DNA of 39,273 nucleotides from Chitinophagales bacterium (GTDB taxonomy: Bacteria; Bacteroidota; Bacteroidia; Chitinophagales; Chitinophagaceae), in NCBI GenBank assembly GCA_015654495.1, contig JAATGW010000090.1, forward strand, positions 1 to 39,273, in the 5' to 3' direction. The position numbers were made by a program, and so were the translations under genes. The notes beneath the pieces are model-generated. The model saw only the letters and a list, made by a program, of their open reading frames with translations. It made no database searches and was not told where the DNA came from. Positions 1 through 8,897 of this stretch are shown here, piece after piece. Within the stretch, counting starts at the first letter, position 1. Every line of letters starts with the position of its first letter.

Positions 1-605
1 AACGGTAATAAGAGCGTTTTACTAATGACATTGTCGAAATTAAACAGGAACAAGATTTTCATCAAAATACAAAATCTTAGCTCATATGACTTCATCAGCA
101 GGCCCTAAATAGCGTACGCACTCTTTGCCAGCCTGTTCGTGTCTTCGCCTTCTTCACCATTTTGTCAGATATTAATTATCGATAATATAAAAGGCTGCAA
201 AAAATCCTTTCCGGAACATTAATGTTTACGGTTTACGGAAAAAGAGGGCAGCTGGCATGCAGCTACTGGATTAGTCGGAACTTCCGGAAGGCGAACCAGA
301 TATTGCCATCTTAATCGCGGCAATTAGAACGATTGTCGAAAATTAAATAAAAAGTGATGAGTTTATACAAGCAGGCATCAGTCCGGTCGTTATAGGGAAA
401 ACCACCCCCCTTGGAGAAATACAGCCAATCCCAACCATTTATTAAAAAAAATTATGGTTCACAGATAATTTTTTCAATTATCATTTTGCTGATCTGTGTA
501 AAAATCAGTGCACTTTGCTATTGGATCCTTAAAACGATCTGATTTTCTTTTCAGGGTTTCTGTGATAAATTTCGGTGGAAATCCCCGCCGGACGGGGAAA
601 ATATT
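1..605. other. Gene-free stretch at the left edge, with one decayed reading frame
   Basis: No intact gene is visible on either strand. A plus-strand frame at 191-346 reads 51 codons with protein-like composition but is broken by one in-frame TAG at 272-274 and has no convincing start. I cannot assign it to a family. A short GC-rich hairpin at 582-598 lies just after the stop of the minus-strand response regulator. No tRNA, repeat array or insertion-sequence end is seen. Confidence 0.6.
582..598 (-). terminator. Candidate terminator hairpin of the LiaF-like/LytS/LytTR operon
   Basis: A 6-bp perfect GC-rich inverted repeat (TCCCCG/CGGGGA) with a 5-nt loop sits 8 bases beyond the stop codon of the last gene of the minus-strand operon. 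On the minus strand it is followed only by a short TTT, so a Rho-independent role is plausible but not strong. Confidence 0.4.
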
Positions 606-1346
606 TTAAGATTCCAGGGCTTCTTTCAATCTTACAAGGCCGCTTCGGCTTACAGGAACCTTTACACCGGATTTAAGAACGATTATATAATTGTCCTTCT
701 CATAAGGTTCGAGTTTTGCAATTTCCGCGAGGTTGACAATATAGGAGCGATGGGTTCGCAGAAATTTATTGGCATCCAGCAGTTTTTCAAAATGACTCAT
801 GGTCCTGTTTTTTAACCATGCACCTTTTTGAGTATGTATTTTAACGAAATCATCTGCTGCCTCGAGGTAATGAATATCATGTGTGGGAATTATGATTACA
901 GAGGTTCCCGATCTTACAACGATGCGTTCTTTCTGCTGCGGTGAGTGGGCGGCTGTGTCGAGTATCGCCGGATTAAATCTGGACTCTTTTGCGAATTGCT
1001 GCAATTGCCATTTCTGCATCGCCTGATCAAATCTTGTTTTACTGAAAGGCTTCAATAGATAATCTGTAGCATGCAGATCAAAGGCTTTTATAGCAAATTC
1101 ATCAAAGGCGGTTGTAAAAATTACAGCCGGTTTATGATCAAGCAATTCCAGCATTTCAAATCCATTGATCTTTGGCATTTGTATATCGAGAAAAATAAGG
1201 TCGGGCTGATGCAATTGAATTGCTTTTATTCCTTCAAGGCCATTATCACATTCTTCAACAATTTCGGTTTCAGGAAATGAAGACAGGTATTCCCGGACCA
1301 GACTCCGTGCGAGCGGTTCATCATCGATCAGTACAACTTTTGTCAT
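606..1346 (-). CDS. LytTR-family response regulator
   Basis: This is a 246-residue DNA-binding response regulator. An N-terminal receiver domain (about residues 3-118) has the acidic pair DD at 8-9, the phosphoacceptor Asp54 in LDIQMP, and the conserved Lys in LKPF near residue 98. A LytTR DNA-binding domain follows (about 140-242) with the typical LEAADDFVKIH and LRTHRSYIVNL segments. It is the last gene of a four-gene minus-strand operon. Its ATG overlaps the stop of the upstream kinase gene in an ATGA junction at 1343-1346, which implies translational coupling and makes that kinase its partner. The LytTR class usually binds direct repeats upstream of envelope or extracellular genes; the actual targets cannot be read here. 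The family call is firm. Confidence 0.95.
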   Translation of the reverse strand: MTKVVLIDDEPLARSLVREYLSSFPETEIVEECDNGLEGIKAIQLHQPDLIFLDIQMPKINGFEMLELLDHKPAVIFTTAFDEFAIKAFDLHATDYLLKPFSKTRFDQAMQKWQLQQFAKESRFNPAILDTAAHSPQQKERIVVRSGTSVIIIPTHDIHYLEAADDFVKIHTQKGAWLKNRTMSHFEKLLDANKFLRTHRSYIVNLAEIAKLEPYEKDNYIIVLKSGVKVPVSRSGLVRLKEALES

Positions 1347-2389
1347 GCCTGAGGTATTATGATTGATGTAATAAACAAAAGATCCTGCTGCGTTATTTTT
1401 AAAAGGTCTGTTCTCGCAAAAAGCAAATATAATCTCCGTTCCACAGAGCTCAATCCGAATCCTGTACCTGCACGCGTTCCGGCAGTTTCCGGGTCGAAAG
1501 GGTTACATACTGTTATGACTAATTGCTGATCCGTTTTTACAGCCCTGATCTCAATATTTACTTTGTCAGTGGTATCGTATACGCCATATTTGATTGCATT
1601 CTCCACCACCGGTTGCAATAGCAGTGCAGGAATTTTAAGGTGTCGGGCATCTTCAGCCAATTCAATAGTGGCACTCAGCCGATGCCCGAATCTCAATTTT
1701 TCTATTGAAAGGTATAATTCAAGTTCTCTGAATTCTTCTTCAGCTGAAGCCATCTGTTCATTCTCTCTTTTAACTGTACTACGGAGAAAATCACTGAGAT
1801 GTTCAATCATAGTTCTTGCCTGCCCGGGATCGCGGGTTACAAGGGCGCTGATAGAGTTAAGACTGTTAAATAGAAAATGAGGCTGGAGTTGCTGCCTCAG
1901 TCTTAATAATTCGGCTTCGCGCGCAAGCTTTTCAGCATCAGATTTTCTACGCAATTGCAGTTCATTTTCTTCGAGTGTGCGCCTCAGTACAAATATCAAA
2001 GTCACACAACCAAGTATGAGCAAGCCTATTCCGATTCGTATTGCCGCAGTATAGTCAAAAAAACCCGCATCAAATATGTTCCTGTTATTTGCCGCCAGCA
2101 CCGCGCACCTGCTGATCAGGTACCAAAGAAATACAATGGCAGCTACTATCCCAATCAGATTCACATAACTTCCTTGCCCGGGTAAATAGTGTTTGAGAAG
2201 ATTTACGAGCAGGATCGCCGCAACTATCAATAGGAAATTGCTGATAAAACTGTCAGTAATGGCTAACCGTAAAGGTATACCTGCCGAGTGCATTACCCAG
2301 GCATAGGCCATTGCCCAGATCAGCCAGACACCGGTAATCAGGGAAAAAATTTTCCTGTTGCCCGAAAAAACCGGGTTAGTGGAAGCCAT
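1343..2389 (-). CDS. LytS/YehU-type sensor histidine kinase
   Basis: This is a 348-residue membrane histidine kinase. Four hydrophobic segments (about residues 15-33, 44-66, 73-96 and 114-134) are followed by a short charged coiled-coil linker and a His_kinase domain (PF06580 type) with LQPHFLFNSLNS, placing the phosphoacceptor at His171. The ATPase domain has VVENAIKYG (Asn264 in the N box) and a G-rich GTGFGLSSV lid near 308-316. There is no extracytoplasmic sensor domain of note, so sensing is probably within the membrane or through a partner such as the LiaF-like protein encoded two genes upstream. The start overlaps the stop of the DUF4288 gene by one base (TGATG), and the end overlaps the response regulator by four bases, so the genes are co-translated. 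Confidence 0.93.
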   Translation of the reverse strand: MASTNPVFSGNRKIFSLITGVWLIWAMAYAWVMHSAGIPLRLAITDSFISNFLLIVAAILLVNLLKHYLPGQGSYVNLIGIVAAIVFLWYLISRCAVLAANNRNIFDAGFFDYTAAIRIGIGLLILGCVTLIFVLRRTLEENELQLRRKSDAEKLAREAELLRLRQQLQPHFLFNSLNSISALVTRDPGQARTMIEHLSDFLRSTVKRENEQMASAEEEFRELELYLSIEKLRFGHRLSATIELAEDARHLKIPALLLQPVVENAIKYGVYDTTDKVNIEIRAVKTDQQLVITVCNPFDPETAGTRAGTGFGLSSVERRLYLLFARTDLLKITQQDLLFITSIIIPQA

Positions 2390-2745
2390 CAGAAAATATC
2401 AAGTATTCGGTGTTTAATATTCTGGCGGAGTGATTCTGCCCGTTTGTGTGTTATCTGCTCATACAGGGCACCATTCTCCTGTTCTTTCAATGATGAATGA
2501 ATTTCAGCTCCGTCAATCATTTTATTCAACTGATATATTTCAGAAACGTTAATAAATTTCCAGTGTACAACCGCACCGATTGCTCCATTGCTGCTGCTTT
2601 CATTTATTCCAATCTGTTTTGCTTTTTCCAGAGCACTATTGGCATCGTCAGAAAATACAAGCCTCAGCTGTTCTTCGAACTGAGCTTTGTGTTCACTGAT
2701 TCCACATTGAATTCTATAAACCATTTTTACCAGGTACCAGTTCAT
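2389..2745 (-). CDS. DUF4288-like small protein
   Basis: This is a 118-residue soluble protein without signal peptide or membrane segment. It begins with the MNWYLVKMVYRI pattern and continues with an acidic/Ala-rich helix and a GAIGAVVHWKFINV strand. This resembles the DUF4288 family, whose members start with a conserved W-Y strand and lie in small stress or signalling operons; the biochemical role is unknown. It lies 10 bases after the stop of the LiaF-like gene and overlaps the kinase start by one base, so it is an integral member of the operon and might tune the kinase. Family assignment is by eye from the N-terminal pattern and is only moderately sure; an uncharacterised operon-specific protein is the alternative. 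Confidence 0.75.
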   Translation of the reverse strand: MNWYLVKMVYRIQCGISEHKAQFEEQLRLVFSDDANSALEKAKQIGINESSSNGAIGAVVHWKFINVSEIYQLNKMIDGAEIHSSLKEQENGALYEQITHKRAESLRQNIKHRILDIF

Positions 2746-2755
2746 ATGCTTTGTT

Positions 2756-3571
2756 TCAACGGTTAAAGCTTTTTATTTCAATTCCGCCGAACATGCAGAA
2801 ACCCTGGAGAACAAGGGTTTTTTCGGGTACAACTGATAGCGAAGAAAACTGTCGCCTGTCTTCTATACCTCCGAAAATGGAAACAACCTCTGATTTGATT
2901 TCCCAGGAAGAAGGGATAATTAGTTTAGTTCCGCCAAACAAACAAACTGCTTCAACCACCACCTTGTGATTGAAATCGGCATGCATCAGATTTATATCGG
3001 CCCCTCCGAATATGGTTACAATTTCACCGCCTTTGAAATTTTTAGACATGATATACTTCCGCACATTTCCGAAGATAGACGCTACATCAAGTACATTTTC
3101 TGTAGCATTAATATCCGGTATAGGCCCTGTCTTTGTATCAGCAGTTTCTGTTGGGGCTTCACCTGTTTCAGCCCTCACCCCAAAATCATCAATATTATCA
3201 TTGGAAGGAGGTATCGGATCAACAGTAACTTTATTGGTTTTTGAGCGGGTCAGAATCATAAATCCAATTCCGAGAAAAATTACAGGGAGTATAAATTTTC
3301 CAAGATGCAGATCAGGAATGACGTCATCAGCAAGAAAAAATACTCCGATAGCAACAAGTACCAGCCATGTACGGTTGCGGAATCCATCTTTGGCTCCGAT
3401 GAAAATTCCTACCAGGATCAGGATCATTTCCCATTGAAGAATCCAGTCAGGAAAGTAAAATCCGAGTTTCGCAAGAAAAATTACTCCGCCCACAATCAGG
3501 AATGGAATTGCCACCCATCGGGGATTACGTTCTCTGAGCCGCCTGCGTGTATGCTTATAATCATTGTCCAT
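2756..3571 (-). CDS. LiaF-like four-TM protein with FGG-repeat C-terminal domain
   Basis: This is a 271-residue membrane protein. A charged N-terminus (residues 1-18, Arg-rich) is followed by four hydrophobic segments (about 20-37, 44-60, 67-82 and 92-107), the DUF5668/LiaF transmembrane arrangement. After a Pro/Thr-rich linker (110-160) comes a domain with five FG(G/N) turns at about 167, 188, 212, 233 and 261, spaced 21-28 residues apart. This looks like a small beta-solenoid and matches the cell-wall-active-antibiotic-response (LiaF C-terminal) type. In Firmicutes LiaF restrains the kinase LiaS; here it is the first gene of an operon with a LytS-type kinase and LytTR regulator, so an analogous sensory-inhibitor role is inferred, not shown. 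The family match is good; the function is inference. Confidence 0.85.
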   Translation of the reverse strand: MDNDYKHTRRRLRERNPRWVAIPFLIVGGVIFLAKLGFYFPDWILQWEMILILVGIFIGAKDGFRNRTWLVLVAIGVFFLADDVIPDLHLGKFILPVIFLGIGFMILTRSKTNKVTVDPIPPSNDNIDDFGVRAETGEAPTETADTKTGPIPDINATENVLDVASIFGNVRKYIMSKNFKGGEIVTIFGGADINLMHADFNHKVVVEAVCLFGGTKLIIPSSWEIKSEVVSIFGGIEDRRQFSSLSVVPEKTLVLQGFCMFGGIEIKSFNR

Positions 3572-3685
3572 ACTGTCTGTTTTTATCGAAACTACTCATG
3601 CAAACTACTAAGTCAAATGGCTAAAAGGTAAATAGTATCGTGCGACTCGGTAAGTGGCTGATCAGAGGCGGCGAATGAATCAGGA

Positions 3686-5341
3686 TCAGCTCAAAGCTGT
3701 ATCAATCAGCTTAAAATCGTCGCCATCAAATAGCCCTTTATCGCTGAGTTTAAGATGCGGGATTACCAGAAGCGCCATAAAAGACAGTGTCATGAAAGGA
3801 GCTGAAAGAGAGGAACCCGCTGATTTGGCTTCTTTATCAATCAGGGTATATTGCTGTGCTACCAGGTATCCGTCTTCAAAACTCATAAGGCCTGCAACCG
3901 GGAGTGGCAGCAACATTTCAATATTATCATTCACACAACTGATTCCACCTTCAGTAGCAATAATCATGTTTACAGCCTTGCAGATACTTTCATCATCAAC
4001 TCCAACTGCAACTATATTATGTGAATCATGAGCTACGGATGAAGCCAGGGCGCCGCTTTTCAATCCGAAATTTCTAATGAATGCTTTTGCAACAGGCGCT
4101 TCAAAGTAGCGGTTTACTACAACAATTTTCAATACGTCTTCAGCAGTATCACTAACCCAGCAGCCATCGCTTAATAATGGTTTTGCATTTAGTTTTCCCG
4201 TTACCAGCTGCCCGTCCATTGCTTCTATTACCGGCAACTCATAAACACCACCGGTTGCGGGTATTTTAAACTCATCCATTTCTTTTATTGAACAATGAAA
4301 AAAGTTTATCCGCGCTGAAGGCGCCGGAGCTGGTTCAAGAAGTGATTTTCCGATGGAAGCTACGCAGATCCCATCGATCCATGTTTCAAGTACCTGAAAA
4401 GAAACAAGATCTTTTACCAGGATAAAATCAGCCGGATCTCCCACTTTGAGTAAACCCGTTTCAAGTTTATAATGAATATGGGGATTTATACATGCAGCCC
4501 GGATAACATCATAAACATTTATTCCTTTTGCAACTGCTCTTGCACATAACTGATTGATATGCCCATCAACCAAACTGTCAGGATGCTTGTCATCGCTGCA
4601 GAACATGATTTCATGCGGATGAGTTCGCAACAAAGGAATCAAAGCTTCAAAATTTTTTGCTGCACTTCCTTCCCGTATCAGAATTTTCATTCCGTATTGG
4701 AGTTTTTCCAAAGCTTCTTCTGCTGTAAAACATTCGTGATCTGTACTTATACCACGATTGATATAGGTTATTGCAGCCTCCCCACGTAAGCCCGGCGCAT
4801 GACCGTCAACAGGTTTCCCCCTTTTTCTGGCGGCTTCAATTTTTTTCAAAACCTCCGGATCGCCTTGCAACGCGCCAGGGAAATTCATCATCTCACTCAG
4901 GTATTTTATTTCCGGGAGGTCCAGCAACTTTTCTACCGCGGATGCATCAAGCGACGCGCCTGCTGTTTCAAATAAAGTAGCAGGCACGCAACTGGGTGCA
5001 CCAAAATAGAATTTAAATGGTGTGGCCCGGCTGTTTTCGATCATGAACTTTACACCATCCATTCCGCAAACATTAGCTATTTCATGCGGATCGCTGATGG
5101 TGGCAATGGTGCCATGAACAACAGCCAGCCTCGCAAACTCTGCCGGCACCAGCATGGAACTTTCGATGTGGATATGACTGTCAATAAATCCAGGTAAAAT
5201 GAAGGGAAGATCGGAATGAATTTCCTGATCGGGAAGAGGCTTAATTTCAAGGATCTTACCTTCACCGACAGTAATCGTAGATGCCCTGGTTGTACGCGTA
5301 AAACAGTCCACCAGCATTCCCTGAATTTTCAGGTTGGCCAT
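3686..5341 (-). CDS. ade: Adenine deaminase
   Basis: This is a 551-residue amidohydrolase that deaminates adenine to hypoxanthine and ammonia in cytoplasmic purine salvage. Visible features are the metal-binding HxH of the amidohydrolase fold in GFIDSHIHIE (His56, His58), SDPHEIANVCG around residue 85, VDGHAPGL near 180, and the CSDDKHPDSLVDGH segment near 250 that is typical of adenine deaminases. Length fits the family (about 540-590). The start is the ATG preceding the ANLKIQG strand. It is separated by about 115 bases from the LiaF-like gene downstream, so it is probably its own transcription unit, and it is divergent from the LolA-like gene. Nothing unusual is seen. Confidence is high. 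Confidence 0.95.
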   Translation of the reverse strand: MANLKIQGMLVDCFTRTTRASTITVGEGKILEIKPLPDQEIHSDLPFILPGFIDSHIHIESSMLVPAEFARLAVVHGTIATISDPHEIANVCGMDGVKFMIENSRATPFKFYFGAPSCVPATLFETAGASLDASAVEKLLDLPEIKYLSEMMNFPGALQGDPEVLKKIEAARKRGKPVDGHAPGLRGEAAITYINRGISTDHECFTAEEALEKLQYGMKILIREGSAAKNFEALIPLLRTHPHEIMFCSDDKHPDSLVDGHINQLCARAVAKGINVYDVIRAACINPHIHYKLETGLLKVGDPADFILVKDLVSFQVLETWIDGICVASIGKSLLEPAPAPSARINFFHCSIKEMDEFKIPATGGVYELPVIEAMDGQLVTGKLNAKPLLSDGCWVSDTAEDVLKIVVVNRYFEAPVAKAFIRNFGLKSGALASSVAHDSHNIVAVGVDDESICKAVNMIIATEGGISCVNDNIEMLLPLPVAGLMSFEDGYLVAQQYTLIDKEAKSAGSSLSAPFMTLSFMALLVIPHLKLSDKGLFDGDDFKLIDTALS

Positions 5342-5403
5342 ATATTTTTTTTAAAGAGACTGAAGGTAAGGATTAATGGAATCGTCCTATTAAAACCGAT
5401 TCC

Positions 5404-5411
5404 TATATTTG
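5404..5411 (+). promoter_or_regulatory. Candidate -7 element (TAnnTTTG) for the LolA-like gene
   Basis: TATATTTG matches the Bacteroidota housekeeping -7 consensus TAnnTTTG. It would give an untranslated leader of about 75 nt before the ATG at 5493. No clear -33 TTTG is seen at the expected spacing, so this is a weak to moderate call. Confidence 0.35.
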
Positions 5412-5492
5412 AGCCCGGAAATCTGCCGGAACACAGCAGCCGATTTGCACAGAACAATTTGAGATTGACTTTTTAAATTATAAACAAAACAC

Positions 5493-6206
5493 ATGAAAGC
5501 ATTAAAATCTGCTTGCGTTGCATTGATCACCCTGTTCTTTTTTTCCTCTCTCAGCGCTCAAACAGTTGATGAGATTGTAACTAAACACATCGCCGCGATA
5601 GGTGGCGCAGCGAACTGGAAAAAAATAAACACATTGAAAATGGAGGCCAATATTAATGTTCAGGGTAACGACATACCGGTGGTGATTTATCAGGTGAACA
5701 ATAAGGCTACTAAAAGTGAAATCATTTTTCAGGGAACAAATAACTATAACATTATTACAACTGAAGGTGGATGGAAATTTTTCCCGATCATGGGTCAGGC
5801 AGCCCCGGAAGCAATGACTGAAGATGAAGTTAAAGCCGGTCAGAACCAGCTTGATATTCAGGGAGAGCTTCTCGATTATAAAACTAAAGGCCACAAAGTA
5901 GAATTGCTGGGAAAAGACACACTTGACGGGAACGAAGCATTTAAACTGAAAGTAACCCGTAAAAACGGCTCTGAAGCTACCTATTTCATCGATGCCAAAT
6001 CATTTTATATGGTTCGTGCAATGGCCAAAGTAAAAGCAAACGGTCAGGAAATAGAGCAGACTTCTTTGATGAGCAATTTTCAGAAACTTCCCGAGGGGAT
6101 AGTCCTTCCTTTTACTTTAGAAGGCGTTGGTCCGGCACCAATTGTGATTTCCAAAGTTGAAGTGAATCCAAAAATTGATGATGCCGTTTTCAAAGTAACT
6201 CAATAG
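5493..6206 (+). CDS. Exported LolA-like (outer-membrane lipoprotein-sorting) protein
   Basis: This is a 237-residue secreted protein. A clean Sec signal peptide (residues 1-22, ending SLSAQ) is followed by VDEIVTKHIAAIGG, a helix with a Gly-Gly turn, and then alternating beta strands. The strands around NNKATKSEIIFQGTNNYNIITT, LDGNEAFKLKV and TYFIDAKSFYMVRA give the half-open barrel pattern of the LolA/LolB fold. In Bacteroidota such proteins are often annotated as outer-membrane lipoprotein-sorting proteins, but they are mostly single-copy periplasmic proteins of unknown ligand. It stands alone, divergent from ade, and ends at a strong bidirectional terminator shared with the convergent hybrid kinase gene. 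The fold assignment is likely; a lipid or lipoprotein ligand is inferred. Confidence 0.8.
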   Translation: MKALKSACVALITLFFFSSLSAQTVDEIVTKHIAAIGGAANWKKINTLKMEANINVQGNDIPVVIYQVNNKATKSEIIFQGTNNYNIITTEGGWKFFPIMGQAAPEAMTEDEVKAGQNQLDIQGELLDYKTKGHKVELLGKDTLDGNEAFKLKVTRKNGSEATYFIDAKSFYMVRAMAKVKANGQEIEQTSLMSNFQKLPEGIVLPFTLEGVGPAPIVISKVEVNPKIDDAVFKVTQ

Positions 6207-6223
6207 GAGATTTATTTTAATCT

Positions 6224-6252
6224 AAAAGCCCGGTGATTCGCCGGGCTTTTTT
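6224..6252. terminator. Bidirectional Rho-independent terminator
   Basis: A perfect 10-bp inverted repeat (AAAAGCCCGG / CCGGGCTTTT) with a 7-nt loop lies between two convergent genes, 18 bases after the stop of the LolA-like gene and 4 bases beyond the stop of the hybrid kinase on the other strand. The flanking A and T runs make it work in both directions. Confidence 0.92.
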
Positions 6253-6256
6253 GTAC

Positions 6257-8410
6257 TTAACCATATTTGAATTTCTGTAACTGATCATACGCAGTTAGCT
6301 GCAGAATTTTTTTCCTCAATTCTTCAGGCCTGAAGGGTTTGGGTATAAAATCGGTGAATCCCTTTTCCAGGAGATCATTGTGCATATTGTCGTAAACTGC
6401 TGCCGTAAAAGCCACAATCGGGATCGTTTTATTTCGTTTACGGATCTCCGATACTGCCTGTGCTCCGTCCATCAGCGGCATTTCAAGATCAATCAGGAGC
6501 AGATCATAGGCGTTTTCATTGAAAAGTTCCAGTGCTTTTTCACCGTTGACTGCTTCATCAACAATCACCTGCCATTTTTCTAAAAATCGCTTTGCAACAA
6601 TCATATTTACGGGATTATCTTCTGCCAGAAGAATTCTTATACCGGCAATACTTTCCGGCGCGCGCACAATTTCTTCAGCGGCAGAATTTTTTCCCGGCTT
6701 TTTAATTTTCAACGGAACGGTAAAATGAAATTCACTTCCGGCGCCGGGTGCACTTTTTACCTTGATTTCACCACCCATTTTCTCTACAATATGTTTGCTG
6801 ATGGCAAGGCCCAGTCCTGTTCCGCCGTATTTTCTTGTAGTTTCAGCATCAGCTTGTGTGAAGCTGTCAAATATCTGCCTTGTCTTTGCCGGTGAAATGC
6901 CTATGCCGGTATCTTTTACTGCGAAATAAACCACAACGGAGTTGTCTTTGACGAGTTCCTGCCTTGCAATAACTGTGATCTTCCCTTTTTCAGTGAATTT
7001 TTTTGCGTTGGACAGGAGGTTATTCAGTACCTGTTTCAGGCGCATGTCATCGCTTGTTATTTCCAGATTGAGTTCTTCATCTATTTCCAGTTCAAGCTGC
7101 ACATTGGATTTATTCATGTTGCTTTGGAAAGGTTGAACCGTTGAAAGGAGAAATTCTTTGAGATTAAAAGGAGAATTCTCCAGTTCCATCTTACCCGCTT
7201 CGAGCTTGCTGAAATCCAGGATATCATTAACCAGTTGCAGCATATGTTCAGAAGAGTTCTTTAAAACAGACAAGAACTCATTTTGAGACTCCAGTGATTC
7301 TTCCTGCAGCAGAATATTGGATGTACCGATGATTGCATTCAGGGGTGTTCTCAGTTCATGACTCATATTACTCAGGAACCTGGATTTTACAAGGGCTGCT
7401 TTTTCAGCTTTTTCTTTAGCTTTTATTATTTCGAATTCCGCAATCTTGATTTCAGTAATATCCAGAATACTTATTTTACAATACATATCATGCTGGTGCT
7501 GAAAAGGTACAATGTTCACATATGCGAAAAACAAAACTTCATTTTCGCGAACGAAATCCATATTACCGTACCATGGTGAATTTCTTTCAAAGCGGTTATT
7601 ACGGAAACTCATAATCTGCTCCTCCACCGGGTGTCCTAAAAGTTTATCGACAGCCTGGCCAATAATTCGTTTCTTATCAGGAAATGAAAACACTTCCAAT
7701 GCGCGTATATTACAATCAGTGATCAAAAGGGAAGAAGCATTTACGATAAAAACCGCGTCGAGAGAGGTATCAAAAATGGTATCAGCCAGTTTTTTTTCTT
7801 CAAGAATTTTTTCTTCATGAGTTTCCAGCGTTTTCAGAATGAAATAAGCGAAAACAGAAGTCAGCAATAATGCCAGTGCCAGATTGGTACTGAAAAGGCC
7901 GCTGTACAGATCCTGCGGAATTTTCTGCAGATTATTCTGATATGGCGCCATAATAAAAATCATCACTGTGGTAAGCAGCGTTACCACGCTTGTGCTGATT
8001 ACTTCCTGGGCATTCTTTTTAATATCGATTACAAAAACCAATGCAAGTAATAAAGGAAAGAAAAGCAGATATTGGCCTGAACGTAATCCTTCTACATAGC
8101 TGATAACAAAGAGATATACATTCAAGGTCATGATCCCCAGCCTTTTAGCAGTGTTAAAATGACCGTCTTTGTTTACAAAAAAAGCAATGGTGAGCAGAAA
8201 GGTTCCGGCGATATTAATAATGGCACTGAAATACAGCTGATTGAAGAAATTAAACAGAAGACTGATAATGACCACGCCGAGCGCAAAACTGAGAAAGAGA
8301 TTGAGCCTCAGTATGTTCTTCCGGTTCTCCAGTGAGGTGTTTTCCCTTATGCCGCTATCTAAAATAGTTGCCCGTAAGGATAATATACTTTCTAATATGT
8401 TCGTTTTCAT
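6257..8410 (-). CDS. Hybrid sensor histidine kinase with C-terminal receiver
   Basis: This is a 717-residue membrane hybrid kinase. The N-terminal region has about six hydrophobic segments between residues 35 and 195. A PAS-like domain (about 208-325) is followed by a HisKA dimerisation domain with FLSNMSHELRTPLNAI (phosphoacceptor His351). The ATPase domain has N-box NNLLSNAKK (463-471), G1 DTGIG (500-504) and G2 GGTGLGLAI (529-537). A receiver domain (about 592-705) has phosphoacceptor Asp641 in LIDLEMP and Lys691 in PKPF. A kinase ending in a receiver needs an Hpt partner, and one is encoded by the divergent gene at 8493. It shares an 82-base intergenic region with that gene and ends at the bidirectional terminator at 6224-6252. 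The signal sensed is unknown. Confidence 0.95.
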   Translation of the reverse strand: MKTNILESILSLRATILDSGIRENTSLENRKNILRLNLFLSFALGVVIISLLFNFFNQLYFSAIINIAGTFLLTIAFFVNKDGHFNTAKRLGIMTLNVYLFVISYVEGLRSGQYLLFFPLLLALVFVIDIKKNAQEVISTSVVTLLTTVMIFIMAPYQNNLQKIPQDLYSGLFSTNLALALLLTSVFAYFILKTLETHEEKILEEKKLADTIFDTSLDAVFIVNASSLLITDCNIRALEVFSFPDKKRIIGQAVDKLLGHPVEEQIMSFRNNRFERNSPWYGNMDFVRENEVLFFAYVNIVPFQHQHDMYCKISILDITEIKIAEFEIIKAKEKAEKAALVKSRFLSNMSHELRTPLNAIIGTSNILLQEESLESQNEFLSVLKNSSEHMLQLVNDILDFSKLEAGKMELENSPFNLKEFLLSTVQPFQSNMNKSNVQLELEIDEELNLEITSDDMRLKQVLNNLLSNAKKFTEKGKITVIARQELVKDNSVVVYFAVKDTGIGISPAKTRQIFDSFTQADAETTRKYGGTGLGLAISKHIVEKMGGEIKVKSAPGAGSEFHFTVPLKIKKPGKNSAAEEIVRAPESIAGIRILLAEDNPVNMIVAKRFLEKWQVIVDEAVNGEKALELFNENAYDLLLIDLEMPLMDGAQAVSEIRKRNKTIPIVAFTAAVYDNMHNDLLEKGFTDFIPKPFRPEELRKKILQLTAYDQLQKFKYG

Positions 8411-8492
8411 TCCCGGAATCCTTGGTTGTCAATTAGAAACGATTGTGTAAAGACCAGATGAAAACGCTATTATAAACCGAAAATTGTGACTT

Positions 8493-8897
8493 ATGTTGAA
8501 GGGAAGACAGCAGGAGAACTACCAGTTTTCCATACATTTTGATCAGCAGTTTCTCACGGAGTTATACGGCGATGATATGAGATCAGCAGAAGAAGTATTT
8601 CAATCTTCGATTATTCAGATCCACCAGGAACTGGAAGTAGCAGAAACGCTTTTTAAAAAAGGGAATATTACCGAGGTGAGGAAGATCTTTCATCGTATCA
8701 AACCCCTGTTTGGATATGTAGGATTGCTACCTGTGCAGGACTATATACAGACTTTTGAAGATAACTGTATTCATTTCCGTGAAATAGAGGGTCTGGCACT
8801 GGCATTCGAAAATCTGAAAGTTATTATTCTTGACGCTTCAACAAAAATCAGCGAAGAAAAAAACAGACTTGGCGATTATAATAAACGGCGGGCATGA
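8493..8897 (+). CDS. Hpt (histidine phosphotransfer) domain protein
   Basis: This is a 134-residue all-helical protein with the Hpt signature FHRIKPLFGYVG, in which His67 is the expected phosphoacceptor and Lys70 and Gly74 match the HxxK...G pattern. No other domain is present, so it is a free-standing phosphotransfer protein. Its last codon overlaps the next gene, a LytTR response regulator, in an ATGA junction (8894-8897), and it is divergent from a hybrid kinase that ends in a receiver. The likely path is kinase His351, receiver Asp641, Hpt His67, then the LytTR receiver Asp55. This path is inferred from gene order and domain content. The Hpt call rests on the motif and is fairly sure. Confidence 0.85.
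   Translation: MLKGRQQENYQFSIHFDQQFLTELYGDDMRSAEEVFQSSIIQIHQELEVAETLFKKGNITEVRKIFHRIKPLFGYVGLLPVQDYIQTFEDNCIHFREIEGLALAFENLKVIILDASTKISEEKNRLGDYNKRRA

Noticed and set aside
2970..3437. Plus-strand open frame of 155 codons opposite the LiaF-like gene
   Set aside because: Low-complexity Ser/Ile/Pro-rich translation antisense to a gene with good family features.
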